Assembly: GCA_016297005.1 (NCBI GenBank)
Contig: JAEDHK010000003.1
Span: forward strand, 62,001-126,000
DNA: 64,000 nucleotides
DNA from: Clostridia bacterium
GTDB lineage: Bacteria; Bacillota; Clostridia; Christensenellales; DTU072
Reading direction: 5' to 3'
Positions 51,344 through 61,083 of the stretch are shown here, one piece after another. Below the pieces are notes generated by a model that was not told the DNA's origin, searched no databases, and saw only the letters and a list, made by a program, of their open reading frames with translations. Numbering within the stretch: position 1 is the first letter of the stretch; every line of letters starts with the position of its first letter. The position numbers and the translations under genes are program-made.

Positions 51344-51372
51344 AATTAAATCTCCTTTTCATACATCTACTA

Positions 51373-51400
51373 CATCCTATGCCTCGGGCGAATAAAATGT
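51373..51400 (-). promoter_or_regulatory. candidate sigma-K/sigma-E promoter of the Cys-rich gene
   Basis: Reverse strand AC, 17 bases, CATAGGATG. The sigma-K pattern is AC-(16-17)-CATANNNTA, matched except for the last base. Motifs this short arise by chance, so this is weak. Confidence 0.3.
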
Positions 51401-51460
51401 TTACTCGCGTCGAAATAGAGATTTAATTATTGAATTAACAGTAAAAAATAATAAATAATA

Positions 51461-52051
51461 CTACTCAGCGCTTTCGATGATCATATTGATACGGTCGCAA
51501 AGCTCTTTTAAGCCGATATCGGAATAAGAAGAACAGGCAAAAACGTTATCAACGCCGACGCCGACGCAAGAAGCGATCGCCTGGCGGCGTCTTTGTAGTT
51601 CGGCGCGAGAAACCTTATCGCACTTTGTTGCAACAAGCGTAAAGGGAATACGGTAATAGTAGAGATAATCAAGCATTTGTTTATCTTCGACGTCGGGATC
51701 GCGGCGTACGTCCAAAAGTACGAAAACGTGTTTTAATCCGATCGAACGTTGCAGATAAGTTTCAATAAGCCGACCCCATTTTTTCTTTTCAGCGTCGCTG
51801 ACTCTTGCAAAACCATATCCGGGCAAATCGACAAGAACAAATCTGTTCCCGTCTATCCCGAAATAGTTGATCAGGCGCGTCTTTCCCGGCTCTTTACCCA
51901 CTTTAGCCAGCTTATTATTTCTGCACAAATAGTTAATTAAAGAAGATTTGCCGACGTTGGATTTACCAACGACGGCAATTTCTATCGGATAATTTTCGAT
52001 TAGTCCGGCCACGTCGCCGACACTCTTTAAAAAAACTCCTTTCTTTAACAT
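51461..52051 (-). CDS. engB: ribosome biogenesis GTPase EngB/YsxC
   Basis: EngB is an essential GTPase of large-subunit assembly. The 196-residue protein has VGKSNVGKSSLINYL (G1), GKTRLINYF, LVDLPGYGFARVSD (G3) and LVATKCDKVSR (G4). It follows clpX by 3 bases in the tig-clpP-clpX-engB cluster. The lon gene often found between clpX and engB is absent. Confidence 0.97.
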   Translation of the reverse strand: MLKKGVFLKSVGDVAGLIENYPIEIAVVGKSNVGKSSLINYLCRNNKLAKVGKEPGKTRLINYFGIDGNRFVLVDLPGYGFARVSDAEKKKWGRLIETYLQRSIGLKHVFVLLDVRRDPDVEDKQMLDYLYYYRIPFTLVATKCDKVSRAELQRRRQAIASCVGVGVDNVFACSSYSDIGLKELCDRINMIIESAE

Positions 52052-52054
52052 ACG

Positions 52055-53308
52055 TTACGCAATCTGCTTCCGCAAGATTTTAGGCGGGAGCTTTTGTGTT
52101 ACACATTCCGAATCAACGATGACTTTATCGACGTCAGGGTCGGACGGCACGTCGTACATTATGTCAAGCATCGCCTTTTCCACTATGGAACGAAGCCCTC
52201 TTGCTCCGGTTTTCAAGCTGATAGATTTTTTGGCGATCTCGCGCAAAGCTTCGTCCGTAAATTCCAGTTCAACGCCATTAAGAGCAAGCATTTTCGTATA
52301 TTGTTTTACAAGAGAATTCCTCGGCTCTTTCATAATACGAACGAGATCATCCTCGGTCAATTGATCGAGTGCGGCAACAACGGGCATACGTCCGACGAAT
52401 TCCGGGATCAGACCGTATTTGATAAGGTCGTCCGGTTGCAAATCGCGCATGCTTTCTTCATAATTGCCGTCTTTGCTCTTCAAGCTACCGCCAAAACCAA
52501 GCGAAGAAGAATCCTTGCGCTTGTCGACAATCTTTTCCAGTCCCACAAAAGCACCGCCGCAAATAAAGAGGATGTCGGTCGTATCGATCTGAATAAAATC
52601 CTCTTGCGGATGTTTTCTGCCGCCGTGCGGAGGCACGTTGGCCACGGTGGATTCAATGATTTTCAGAAGAGCCTGTTGTACGCCCTCGCCGCTGACGTCG
52701 CGGGTAATGCTGACGTTTTCCGTCTTGCGACAGATTTTATCGATCTCGTCGATATAAACGATACCTTTTTCAGCTTTTTTTACGTCGCCGTCGGCAGCCT
52801 GGATCAGTTTCAAAAGGATATTTTCTACGTCTTCGCCGACGTATCCGGCTTCGGTTAACGTCGTGGCGTCCGCAACGCAGAAAGGAACGTTCAGGATACC
52901 TGCAAGGGTACGAGCAAGCAGCGTCTTACCGCTACCGGTCGGTCCGAGCATCAATACGTTGCTCTTTTCGAGTTTGACGTCTTCGTCTCCCTTATTGGAT
53001 CCGACGCGCTTATAATGATTGTAGACCGCAACGGAAAGGATCTTTTTGGCGGCGTCTTGGCCGACGATATACTCGTCCAGCTTTTGTTTGATCTCATGCG
53101 GCGTAGGAAGACGCTCCGCACTTTCCGGCTTTACTTCTTCCTGGGAGTTCTTGGCCGCAAGGATATCCTCTAAAACCTCGTTTGCTCTCGATACGCAAAG
53201 ATCGCAAATAGAAACGCCCTTCGCGCCGGCAATAAGAACGTTGGCCTCCTCTGCGGTTCTTCCGCAAAAAATACACTTGTCGCTGTTCACTTCTATGGTG
53301 CTTTTCAT
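52055..53308 (-). CDS. clpX: ATP-dependent Clp protease ATPase subunit ClpX
   Basis: ClpX unfolds proteins and feeds them to ClpP. The 417-residue protein has the N-terminal four-Cys zinc domain (CIFCGRTAEEANVLIAG...CDLC), Walker A MLGPTGSGKTLLARTLA, Walker B GIVYIDEIDKI, and the ClpP-contacting loop region LGFGG. It overlaps clpP by 4 bases. Confidence 0.98.
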   Translation of the reverse strand: MKSTIEVNSDKCIFCGRTAEEANVLIAGAKGVSICDLCVSRANEVLEDILAAKNSQEEVKPESAERLPTPHEIKQKLDEYIVGQDAAKKILSVAVYNHYKRVGSNKGDEDVKLEKSNVLMLGPTGSGKTLLARTLAGILNVPFCVADATTLTEAGYVGEDVENILLKLIQAADGDVKKAEKGIVYIDEIDKICRKTENVSITRDVSGEGVQQALLKIIESTVANVPPHGGRKHPQEDFIQIDTTDILFICGGAFVGLEKIVDKRKDSSSLGFGGSLKSKDGNYEESMRDLQPDDLIKYGLIPEFVGRMPVVAALDQLTEDDLVRIMKEPRNSLVKQYTKMLALNGVELEFTDEALREIAKKSISLKTGARGLRSIVEKAMLDIMYDVPSDPDVDKVIVDSECVTQKLPPKILRKQIA

Positions 53309-53901
53309 TTTTCACCGTCCTTTCTCGTTACAAAAACTTTATCGATCAGTCCGTAAGATTTTGCCTCTTCCGCGTCCATATAATAATCTCTTTCGGCGTC
53401 CTTGGCGACTTTCTCATAAGACTGCCCGCAGTTTTCGGCTAAAATGCGAGTCATCTTTTCTTTTGTTTTCAAAATTCTCTCGGCGACAATCGCAATCTCA
53501 GTCGCCTGTCCGGACACGCCGCCCGAAGGTTGATGAATCATGATCTCGCTGTTTGCGAGAGCAAATCTTTTTCCCTTGGTCCCTGCGCTAAGCAAAAACG
53601 CGCCCATGCTGGCGGCAAGACCTACGCAGATCGTGCTCACGTCGCACTTGATATAATTCATCGTGTCGTAAATGGCAAGACCGTCCGTCACAGAACCACC
53701 CGGGCTGTTGATATACAAAAAGATATCCTTATCGGGATCTTTTGTTTCCAAAAACAAAAGCTGAGCGATAATGCTATTCGCCGAATCCGTATTGACTTCT
53801 CCGCTCAAAAAAATGATCCTGTCTTCAAGCAACCTCGAATAGAGATCATAACTTCTTTCTCCGCGAGAATCTTTTTCTATTACGTAAGGAATGTTGTACA
53901 T
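53305..53901 (-). CDS. clpP: ATP-dependent Clp protease proteolytic subunit ClpP
   Basis: ClpP is the serine protease core. The 198-residue protein has NSPGGSVTDGLAIYDTM, the catalytic Ser in GLAASMGAFLLSAGTKGKR, the His in IMIHQPSGG, and the Asp in the RDYYMDAEEAKSYGLID region. The start is preceded by GAGGAGG. It follows tig by 162 bases. Confidence 0.98.
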   Translation of the reverse strand: MYNIPYVIEKDSRGERSYDLYSRLLEDRIIFLSGEVNTDSANSIIAQLLFLETKDPDKDIFLYINSPGGSVTDGLAIYDTMNYIKCDVSTICVGLAASMGAFLLSAGTKGKRFALANSEIMIHQPSGGVSGQATEIAIVAERILKTKEKMTRILAENCGQSYEKVAKDAERDYYMDAEEAKSYGLIDKVFVTRKDGEK

Positions 53902-53999
53902 ATATACCTCCTCATTTTATAACGGCCGAGCGACCGAAATTCTCATATTTTTCCATCTGTAGAAAGACACAGACTTTCAATGCCCTCTTATGTTACAAA

Positions 54000-54029
54000 C
54001 TCCCCAAAAGCACGTTTACCTTTGGGGAG
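54000..54029 (-). terminator. hairpin after tig
   Basis: A 9-bp perfect stem (CTCCCCAAA/TTTGGGGAG) with a 12-base loop begins 35 bases after the tig stop. The U tract is short (TTTG), so termination may be partial and allow read-through to clpP. The remaining gap of about 100 bases to clpP shows no clear promoter. Confidence 0.55.
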
Positions 54030-54063
54030 AATGCTTTGTTAATTAACTTGTTTTTTATTAATT

Positions 54064-55323
54064 TTATTCGATCGTGTTGTTGGCCTTCAAGAAGTCAAAG
54101 AACTTTTCGACCATCATAGTATTGGCCAGATAATTGATATATTCGGCCTTGGCTTTGCTCTCGTTCATACCTTGCTCTTCGAGTTTGGCTTTGATATCTT
54201 CGGCAGTAACGGTAATCTTTTCTTCTTTGCAGATCGCTTCGATGATCAGACGGCCCTGTACGTTATGCAAGCAAGCCGGTCTTTCTTCTTCACGGATCTT
54301 TTCTACCGTCGTGTTGGCGTATTTGAGATAATCTTCAAACTTCAATCCATAACCCTTCATGTTATTTTCGAGTTCATGTACGCGATAATCAATTTCTTCT
54401 TCAACCATAACGTCGGGAATTTCGATTTCGGTATTTTTGATAATTGCGTCAAGAATGTCGTTTTCCAACTTGGCGTCGGCGTTTCTGGTCTTGTTGTCGC
54501 TGATCCTCTTGGCGATCTTTTCTTTCCACTGATCAACGGTATCGATATCGTCTTCTATATCTTTTACGAACTCGTCGTTGATCTCCGGGAGCTCTTTCTT
54601 CTGAACTTCATGGATGGTAATGGCAAAAACGGCTTCTTTTCCGGCAAGATCGGCTGCGTGATATTTAGTCGGGAAAGTAACGGTGATATCCTTGCTTTCG
54701 CCCGCTTTCAAGCCGACGACTTGTTCTTCAAATCCGGGAATAAAGGAATGGCTTCCTAATTCAAGAGTTTGCTTTTCGGCCGTTCCTCCTTGGAATTTCT
54801 CGCCGTTTACACTTCCGCTATAATCAAGCACAACGGTATCGCCGAGTTCGGCGGCGTCTTCCTTGGTCACGAGACGGGCGCGCTTATTTTGTTCTTTTTT
54901 CATTTCCGCTTCGATCTCTTCCGCGGTAGCTTCGGTTGATTCGCGTTTAAAGGTCATCCCTTTGTATTGTCCGGGCACGACTTCGGGAGCGACGACGACG
55001 GTAATAGTTGCCTTAACGCCTTCGGCGGAAACTTCTTTCACGTCGACTTGCGGACGATCTATAACGTCGAGCTTTTCTTTATCGAGGATCTCTCCGTATT
55101 GCTTATTCAGGCAGTCGTCAAGAGCTTCTTCATAAAAGAATTTCATACCGAAACGTTGTACGAGAATGCTGAACGGAACCTTTCCCTTTCTGAATCCGGG
55201 CAAGTTGTACTTAAACTTGTTCTTGTTAAATGAAATTTTGATTTGTTCTTCCCATTCTTCTTTGTTAACGGAAAAAGAAATCTCAACTTTGGTTTTGCTC
55301 AATTTTTGCAGCGAGTATTCCAT
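54064..55323 (-). CDS. tig: trigger factor
   Basis: Trigger factor is the ribosome-bound chaperone with prolyl isomerase activity. The 419-residue protein has the ribosome-docking loop LPGFRKGKVPFSILVQRFG in the N-terminal domain, an FKBP-like domain (about 155-240, GDTVVLDYSGSVNGEKFQGG), and a helical C-terminal domain. It has its own promoter and heads the tig-clpP-clpX-engB cluster. Confidence 0.97.
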   Translation of the reverse strand: MEYSLQKLSKTKVEISFSVNKEEWEEQIKISFNKNKFKYNLPGFRKGKVPFSILVQRFGMKFFYEEALDDCLNKQYGEILDKEKLDVIDRPQVDVKEVSAEGVKATITVVVAPEVVPGQYKGMTFKRESTEATAEEIEAEMKKEQNKRARLVTKEDAAELGDTVVLDYSGSVNGEKFQGGTAEKQTLELGSHSFIPGFEEQVVGLKAGESKDITVTFPTKYHAADLAGKEAVFAITIHEVQKKELPEINDEFVKDIEDDIDTVDQWKEKIAKRISDNKTRNADAKLENDILDAIIKNTEIEIPDVMVEEEIDYRVHELENNMKGYGLKFEDYLKYANTTVEKIREEERPACLHNVQGRLIIEAICKEEKITVTAEDIKAKLEEQGMNESKAKAEYINYLANTMMVEKFFDFLKANNTIE

Positions 55324-55367
55324 TTATTTTTACCTCCATAAAAGTAACTCATCATTTTTGTTGTTAT

Positions 55368-55396
55368 ATAGTATCAAATTTTATATATTTTGTAAA
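55368..55396 (-). promoter_or_regulatory. sigma-A promoter of tig
   Basis: Reverse strand TTTACA, 17-base spacer, TACTAT, about 45 bases upstream of the start codon, in an AT-rich region between the spoIVA terminator and tig. Confidence 0.6.
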
Positions 55397-55490
55397 CTAT
55401 TTTAGCCCACATATTTTAAACCATATAATAATTTTGATCGTGACATTTATCGAAAATCCGCGAAAATGAACAAAAATTGTCGAGGTAGGG

Positions 55491-55526
55491 AAAAAAAAGC
55501 GGCCATGCGCAGGGACGCATGGCCAC
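55491..55526 (-). terminator. terminator of spoIVA
   Basis: An 11-bp stem (GTGGCCATGCG/CGCATGGCCGC, one G-U pair) with a 6-base loop is followed by eight T's on the coding strand. Confidence 0.93.
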
Positions 55527-55540
55527 AAAAAATATATAGA

Positions 55541-57013
55541 TTATAACAAAATGCAAAGTACTCCGCCCTTACCTTCGTTTACGATCCTCGTCATCGTCTT
55601 TCTGAGTTTATTCAACGTATCCTCCGGCACTTGCGTCAATTTAGAATTCATATCTTCCTTAACAAGGTTACTTAAACTCATTCCGAACATGTTCGTATTC
55701 CATACGCCTTGTTTGTTCTCGGCAAATTCGGCTTTCATACTTCCGACGACTTCTTCACTCTGTTGTTTCGATCCGATCGTCGGCGAAATCTCTGACCCTA
55801 CGTCAACTCGGACAATATGGTATGACGGCGCCGTTGCTTTCAGGCGAATGCCGTATTGATTCCCTTTCTTGACTAATTCCGGTTCGGATAAATCGATATC
55901 CGAAAGCGAAGGCTGGATCAAGCCGTACCCGTCCTCTTTTACCTTATCCATGGCAACGCGGATTTTTTCGTAATCGTTATAAAAACTCGATAGCTTTTTC
56001 ACGTAAGAAAGCAAAGAATAATCGTCAGGAATATCCAACCCGCATTCAGCGCTGAGAACAGCGTAATAAGCGTCTTTTTTCGGAGTGCAATTCATGTCTA
56101 TGCAACCGGTAGAAAGATCAAATTTTGTTTCCATAGATACAAATATCTGCTCATCTTCGAAAATTTTATCAAGTTTATGTCCATCAGACATTTTTATGCA
56201 ATCGTGGCTTCCTCCTTTTAGCGCCGCTATGCATTTTTCTATCATTTCGGAGGAACAGGACAAAGATCGCATCCATTTCGGGAGCTTCATATTGATATAT
56301 CGGATAGGAAATTCGTATAGCACTTTCAGCATTATGTCGCATATAGAATCTTTATCTAACTTCGTGACATCGCAAAGAACGACGGGCACGCCGTATCTTT
56401 CCGTCATACTTTCTTTCAGCCGAACAGAATCGGTGCTTTCCGGCGTTTTGGAGTTGAGAATAATAACGAAGGGTTTTCCGCATTCTTTCAGTTTCTCAAC
56501 TGCTTTTTCTTCGGCATCAACGTACTTTGCTCTGCCAATATCCGTAATCGAGCCATCCGTCGTTACCAGGACGCCCACGGTCGCATGGTCAGAAATGACT
56601 TTTTCCGTTCCGATTTCTGCCGCTTTTTCAAACGTCATTTCTTCTTCTTGCCACGGCGTTTTGATCAGTCTCGGTTTATCTCCTTCCGTCTGCCCCAATG
56701 CGCCTTCCACGACGTAGCCCACGCAGTCGATCAGTCGAACAGCGGCGCTCATTTTATCAAATTTGATTGTAACCGCCTCATTAGGCACAAATTTGGGCTC
56801 CGTTGTCATAATGGTTTTTCCGTCGCCGGACTGCGGAAGTTCGTCCATCATCCTCGCTTTTTTGTTGGCGTCGGAGACTTGCCCAAGGACGTTGACTTCC
56901 ATAAATTTTTTAATAAACGTCGACTTACCCGTACGTACAGGTCCGACGACGCCAATATAAATATCGCCGCCCGTACGGGTGGCGATATCGTCATAAATAT
57001 TTTCATTCAGCAT
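55541..57013 (-). CDS. spoIVA: spore coat morphogenetic ATPase SpoIVA
   Basis: SpoIVA polymerises on the forespore surface using ATP and forms the base layer of the spore coat. The 490-residue protein matches the family length (492 in Bacillus subtilis) and begins MLNENIYDDIATRTGGDIYI, with Walker A VVGPVRTGKSTFIKKFME and the segment DCVGYVVEGALGQTEGDKPR. GGGAGG lies upstream of the ATG. CATATAGT at 57045-57052 on the coding strand is a weak sigma-E-like -10 box. A strong terminator follows. Confidence 0.97.
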   Translation of the reverse strand: MLNENIYDDIATRTGGDIYIGVVGPVRTGKSTFIKKFMEVNVLGQVSDANKKARMMDELPQSGDGKTIMTTEPKFVPNEAVTIKFDKMSAAVRLIDCVGYVVEGALGQTEGDKPRLIKTPWQEEEMTFEKAAEIGTEKVISDHATVGVLVTTDGSITDIGRAKYVDAEEKAVEKLKECGKPFVIILNSKTPESTDSVRLKESMTERYGVPVVLCDVTKLDKDSICDIMLKVLYEFPIRYINMKLPKWMRSLSCSSEMIEKCIAALKGGSHDCIKMSDGHKLDKIFEDEQIFVSMETKFDLSTGCIDMNCTPKKDAYYAVLSAECGLDIPDDYSLLSYVKKLSSFYNDYEKIRVAMDKVKEDGYGLIQPSLSDIDLSEPELVKKGNQYGIRLKATAPSYHIVRVDVGSEISPTIGSKQQSEEVVGSMKAEFAENKQGVWNTNMFGMSLSNLVKEDMNSKLTQVPEDTLNKLRKTMTRIVNEGKGGVLCILL

Positions 57014-57074
57014 AGCAAATAGCCTCCCAGATTATTATGGTAAAACTATATGCTTGCTTCTGTTTTTTTATTAC

Positions 57075-58328
57075 TCAGCAAAAAAGTTCTTTTTCTGCCC
57101 AAGCGATCTTTGCACAACAACAAAATACGCTCATCGCAACTCCCAGTTCGTTTACAGGAGGATAGCTCGGCGCAATACGCACGTTGCTATCGTTCGGATC
57201 CTTTTTATAGGGATACGTGGCTCCCGCTCCGGTAAAGATAACTCCGGCTTGTCTGGCGAGCTCAACCGTGCGTTTTGCAGTGCCGCACGGGAGGTCGCAA
57301 CTGATAAAGTACCCTCCCTTCGGTACGGTCCACTTCATCAATCCTTTACCTTCTTTTTCAAGCACTTCGAACACTTTCAAAAATTTCGGTCGGAGAATAT
57401 CGGCCATTTTTTTCATATGCTCTCTGATTCCGTCCGCATTTTTATAATAGAGAACGTGCGCATATTGATTGATCTTATCGTGTCCGATGGTCTGAAAAGA
57501 AAGCAGTCTCGTTAATTGAGCCATATTCTTCTCCGAACAACAGATATACGCGACGCCCGAGCCCGCAAAACTGATCTTGCTGGTAGACCCAAACATAAAC
57601 ACGAGGTCTTCGTTTCCATATTTTTCCGCCTCGTTTAAAAGGTTCAGAAGCGGAACGTCTTCGTCCAGGAAATGAACGCCATAAGCGTTATCCCAATAGA
57701 TTCTGAAATCTTTTGCGGCCGGTTGCAGTCTGGCAAATCGTTCGACCGTTTCATCCGAATACACGTATCCCTGAGGATTACTGTATTTCGGCACGCACCA
57801 GATACCTTTTACCGTCTCGTCTTTGACGTATTCTTCCACTACGTCCATATCCGGACCGTTCTCCGTCATAGGAACGCAAATGAGTTCAAACCCAAAAAGT
57901 TCCGTCACGGAAAAATGTCTGTCGTATCCGGGAGAGGGACAGAGCCATTTCAGGTTTTTTTGCGCGTTCATCGGCTTTTCTCCGGAGTATCCGAACTGCA
58001 TTCCGCGTTGCACCATATCGTACATGATGTTTAGCGAAGAATTACCCATCACGCATATTTGTGATGTCCTTACGCCGCAAAGGGATGCAAACATTTCTTT
58101 CGCTTCGGGGATACCGTCAAGTATGCCATAGTTTCGGTAGTCGTTTCCGTTCACGTTAAAAATCGTTTTGCCGTTGATCGCGTCCAGAAGACCGCTACTG
58201 AGAGACAACTGATCGGGAGCCGGTTTTCCGCGACTCATGTTCAGGTTGAGACGCATAGAAAGATACTTTTCATATTGTTGTTTTGCTTCGGAAAGAATTT
58301 CCGGCGCATTTTCTCTCGTATATTCCAT
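57075..58328 (-). CDS. class I aminotransferase, putative aspartate aminotransferase
   Basis: The 417-residue PLP enzyme resembles the aspartate aminotransferase group that starts with a LNMSRGKPAPDQL-type motif. It has DNAYGVHF in the cofactor region and FGSTSKISFAGSGVAY, where the Lys binds PLP. The likely reaction is amino transfer between aspartate (or another amino acid) and 2-oxoglutarate; the substrate is not fixed by sequence. The ATG at 58328 is preferred to a TTG three codons earlier. It is the last gene of a DUF512-der operon. Confidence 0.88.
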   Translation of the reverse strand: MEYTRENAPEILSEAKQQYEKYLSMRLNLNMSRGKPAPDQLSLSSGLLDAINGKTIFNVNGNDYRNYGILDGIPEAKEMFASLCGVRTSQICVMGNSSLNIMYDMVQRGMQFGYSGEKPMNAQKNLKWLCPSPGYDRHFSVTELFGFELICVPMTENGPDMDVVEEYVKDETVKGIWCVPKYSNPQGYVYSDETVERFARLQPAAKDFRIYWDNAYGVHFLDEDVPLLNLLNEAEKYGNEDLVFMFGSTSKISFAGSGVAYICCSEKNMAQLTRLLSFQTIGHDKINQYAHVLYYKNADGIREHMKKMADILRPKFLKVFEVLEKEGKGLMKWTVPKGGYFISCDLPCGTAKRTVELARQAGVIFTGAGATYPYKKDPNDSNVRIAPSYPPVNELGVAMSVFCCCAKIAWAEKELFC

Positions 58329-58333
58329 AAGAA

Positions 58334-59653
58334 TCAAATCTCCTCTTTTTTTCTGTTGCGAACTCGTATTCTGATCGGCGTTCCTGAAAAATCAAATGCT
58401 TTTCTGAGAGCATTTTCCAGATATCTTTTATAAGAAAAATGCATGATTTTTTCATCGTTGACGAAAAGAGTGAACGTCGGCGGGTTGGTCAAAGTCTGCG
58501 TCGTGTAGTAAACGCGAAGTTTCTTTCCGTTATAGTTCGGCGGCTCGTTAACGCTCATAGCGTCTTGCATAACGTCGTTCAAAACGCCCGTCGGAACCTG
58601 ACGAGACGCGTTTTCGTATACCGTTTCGAGCGACGACAAAACCTGCTGAACGCGCCTACCCGTGAGAGCGCTGATAAAAACGGGTTGATAGTAACTCATA
58701 AATTTCAGTTCTTCGTTCAACGTCGCTTTATAGCCCTCTTGCGTAAACGTATCCTTTTCGATCTTATCCCATTTATTTACGACGATAACGGACGGTTTAT
58801 TACTTTCATGCACCAATCCGCAAATTTTTATATCCTGTTCGCTGACCGGTTCGCTGGCATCCATCACAACGGCCACGGCATCCGCCCTGCGAATAGCTTC
58901 TATACTGCGTACCACGCTGTAATATTCGAGATCTTCCGTAACCTTACTCTTTTTACGAATACCGGCAGTATCGACGATACAATATTTTTTACCATTGACG
59001 GTAAAAGGCGTATCGACGGCGTCGCGCGTAGTCCCTGCAATATCCGAAACGATAACCCGATCAAACCCGAGTATTTTATTGACCAGACTACTCTTTCCCG
59101 CATTTGGTTTTCCTACGACTGCAATACGAAAAACGTCCGTTTCTTCTTCCGCTTCAACCTTTGGGAAATGTGAGCATACCTCGTCGAGCAGATCGCCGAG
59201 ATTAAGCGCTTGCTCCGCCGATATCCCAATAGGTTCCCCTAGTCCGAGCGCATAAAAGTCGTATATATCGTCCATCTTGCCGTTATCCAGCTTGTTGACG
59301 GCCAAAACGACCGGTTTTTTTGACATTCTCAAAAAATCCGCCACGTCGTAATCGTCGCTTACCAGGCCGACTCTTCCATCTACGATAAAAAGAATAACGT
59401 CCGCAATATCCATAGCAAGCTCCGCCTGCGCACGGATATGCCGCCACATAACGTCTTCCGATTTAAGTTCTATCCCGCCCGTATCGATTAACGTAAAGTT
59501 ATGCCCGCACCATTCGGCGTCGGCATAAATTCTGTCGCGCGTAACTCCCGGCGTATCTTCCACGATGCTGATACGCTTGCCGGCGATTCTATTAAAAAAA
59601 GTGGATTTTCCCACGTTCGGCCGTCCTACGACAGCCACGATCGGTCTGCTCAT
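58334..59653 (-). CDS. der: ribosome assembly GTPase Der (EngA)
   Basis: Der is an essential GTPase of 50S assembly with two G domains in tandem. The 439-residue protein has GRPNVGKSTFFNRI with DTGGIE and NKLD in the first domain, GKPNAGKSSLVNKI with DTAGIRKKSKV and NKWDKI in the second, and the C-terminal KH-like domain (LRVYYTTQTLTNPPTFTLFVND). It overlaps the DUF512 gene by 4 bases. Confidence 0.98.
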   Translation of the reverse strand: MSRPIVAVVGRPNVGKSTFFNRIAGKRISIVEDTPGVTRDRIYADAEWCGHNFTLIDTGGIELKSEDVMWRHIRAQAELAMDIADVILFIVDGRVGLVSDDYDVADFLRMSKKPVVLAVNKLDNGKMDDIYDFYALGLGEPIGISAEQALNLGDLLDEVCSHFPKVEAEEETDVFRIAVVGKPNAGKSSLVNKILGFDRVIVSDIAGTTRDAVDTPFTVNGKKYCIVDTAGIRKKSKVTEDLEYYSVVRSIEAIRRADAVAVVMDASEPVSEQDIKICGLVHESNKPSVIVVNKWDKIEKDTFTQEGYKATLNEELKFMSYYQPVFISALTGRRVQQVLSSLETVYENASRQVPTGVLNDVMQDAMSVNEPPNYNGKKLRVYYTTQTLTNPPTFTLFVNDEKIMHFSYKRYLENALRKAFDFSGTPIRIRVRNRKKEEI

Positions 59654-60933
59654 TTTCCTCCGTACAATACGCCGCGCACGAATCCGTCTCCGCCGGCGGG
59701 TATAACAACGATTTTTTTATTCAGTTTTTCGGACAACTCTTCAACCGTCATGTTATCCAAAAATTGGTTGCCGAATTCTTTCAGCATGACCGACGGTATC
59801 AAGTAGTACTTGTCCTTGGTCTGCATTTTTCCGTACTGATCTATAATATCGGTGGCCGTCACCAGTCCCGTTACCGTTACCGTCTCGCCGAAAAAGCGAT
59901 TTTTTACTGCGTAAATATTAATATGTAAACCTTTGTATTTTTTCTCCAGGATTGCCTTCGCTTTTTGCATGGTACTTTCTCCGCTAACGCCGGTAAATAG
60001 ACCGACCGTGCGCCGCACGGACTTTGGTCCGTAAGAAATCTCTTCGTTAAAATCCTGAAAAAACTTGGCAATAAGTCCTACGCCGTTTTCTATCTGGTCA
60101 AAATTACCATAGTACTCTGCCGGCGGCGTTTCTCTGCCGGCGATTTGATACATTTCGTCCGAACAGTAACAAAATCCGGGATGGCTACGATAAAAATCTT
60201 CACAAATATCGATACAACTTTCCGCCGTTTCTTTGTCAACAGGTTGCACTTCGGGAAGTCCGGAACGATGCTCCGTTAAACCCACCGGCACAACGGCGAT
60301 GGTCTCCGCGCCCACGTCGAACGTTTCTTGCAGGGATTTTTTGAGCACGTCTCCGTCGTTGATACCCTTGACAAGTACGATTTGCGTATGGAACTTTATT
60401 CCCGCCTCGTGGAATCTACGTAAAAGAGCCAACTGGTCGAAATCTTTTTTGATCCCGAACAATCTCTTTTGTACCTCCTTGTCCGTTGCGTGAACGGAGA
60501 TGTACAGCGGCGAGAGTTTGTAATACAGAATTCGTTCGATATCCTCTTCTTGAAGATTTGTGCAAGTGATGTAAGATCCGCTGATAAAACTGAGTCTGTA
60601 ATCGTCGTCTTTGACGTACAGCGTATCTCTCAGATTTTTCGGAAGCTGTCTCACGAAACAAAAGACGCAGTTATTGGCGCAATTTCTCGGGACGATCTCG
60701 ACCGAAGAATCAAAAGAGAGTCCGAGCGTACGAATACAACCGCGATTTCTGTAAGGAACGTCGATTTCTTTACCGTCGCGAACGACCGTCACAACGCCTT
60801 TTTCACAACCGTCGGCGTAAATATAATCGAGAATGTCGACGAATTTGCGACCGGAAAAAGCAACAACGTCGTCGCCCGGCTTTATTCGCCCGCATACAAT
60901 GCTATCTTCGTCTACGCTTGTAACAACAGCCAT
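59650..60933 (-). CDS. DUF512 family PDZ-radical SAM-like protein
   Basis: The 427-residue protein has an N-terminal PDZ-like segment (IVCGRIKPGDDVVAFSGRKFVDIL), then a Cys motif CANNCVFCF (CX3CX2C) that fits a radical SAM iron-sulfur cluster, followed by GSYITCTNL and a TIM-barrel-like region, and the DUF512 C-terminal part. The family is widespread in Clostridia and usually lies just before der, as here; its reaction is unknown. AAAGGAG precedes the ATG. Confidence 0.92.
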   Translation of the reverse strand: MAVVTSVDEDSIVCGRIKPGDDVVAFSGRKFVDILDYIYADGCEKGVVTVVRDGKEIDVPYRNRGCIRTLGLSFDSSVEIVPRNCANNCVFCFVRQLPKNLRDTLYVKDDDYRLSFISGSYITCTNLQEEDIERILYYKLSPLYISVHATDKEVQKRLFGIKKDFDQLALLRRFHEAGIKFHTQIVLVKGINDGDVLKKSLQETFDVGAETIAVVPVGLTEHRSGLPEVQPVDKETAESCIDICEDFYRSHPGFCYCSDEMYQIAGRETPPAEYYGNFDQIENGVGLIAKFFQDFNEEISYGPKSVRRTVGLFTGVSGESTMQKAKAILEKKYKGLHINIYAVKNRFFGETVTVTGLVTATDIIDQYGKMQTKDKYYLIPSVMLKEFGNQFLDNMTVEELSEKLNKKIVVIPAGGDGFVRGVLYGGK

Positions 60934-60957
60934 TCTGACTCCTTTTATTTCCGTAAT

Positions 60958-60986
60958 ATTATCCTTTATTTTTATTTAAAAGTCAA
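60958..60986 (-). promoter_or_regulatory. sigma-A promoter of DUF512-der-aminotransferase
   Basis: Reverse strand TTGACT, 17-base spacer, GATAAT, 25 bases before the DUF512 start codon. It is back to back with the rqcH promoter. Confidence 0.75.
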
Positions 60987-61083
60987 TCCTTTATTATATA
61001 ATTATAATAAATTGCAAAAGATAAACGGATATCGTTCTTGCGTAAAAACTTCTTTTGCCAATCTTCCAAAACTTGCTTATAAG

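Noticed and set aside
52094..52858. 254-codon forward reading frame opposite clpX
   Set aside because: A shadow of clpX codon usage; no initiation signal and no family features.
58439..59173. 244-codon forward reading frame opposite der
   Set aside because: Antisense to the two-domain GTPase der, which has all its motifs; no start signal.
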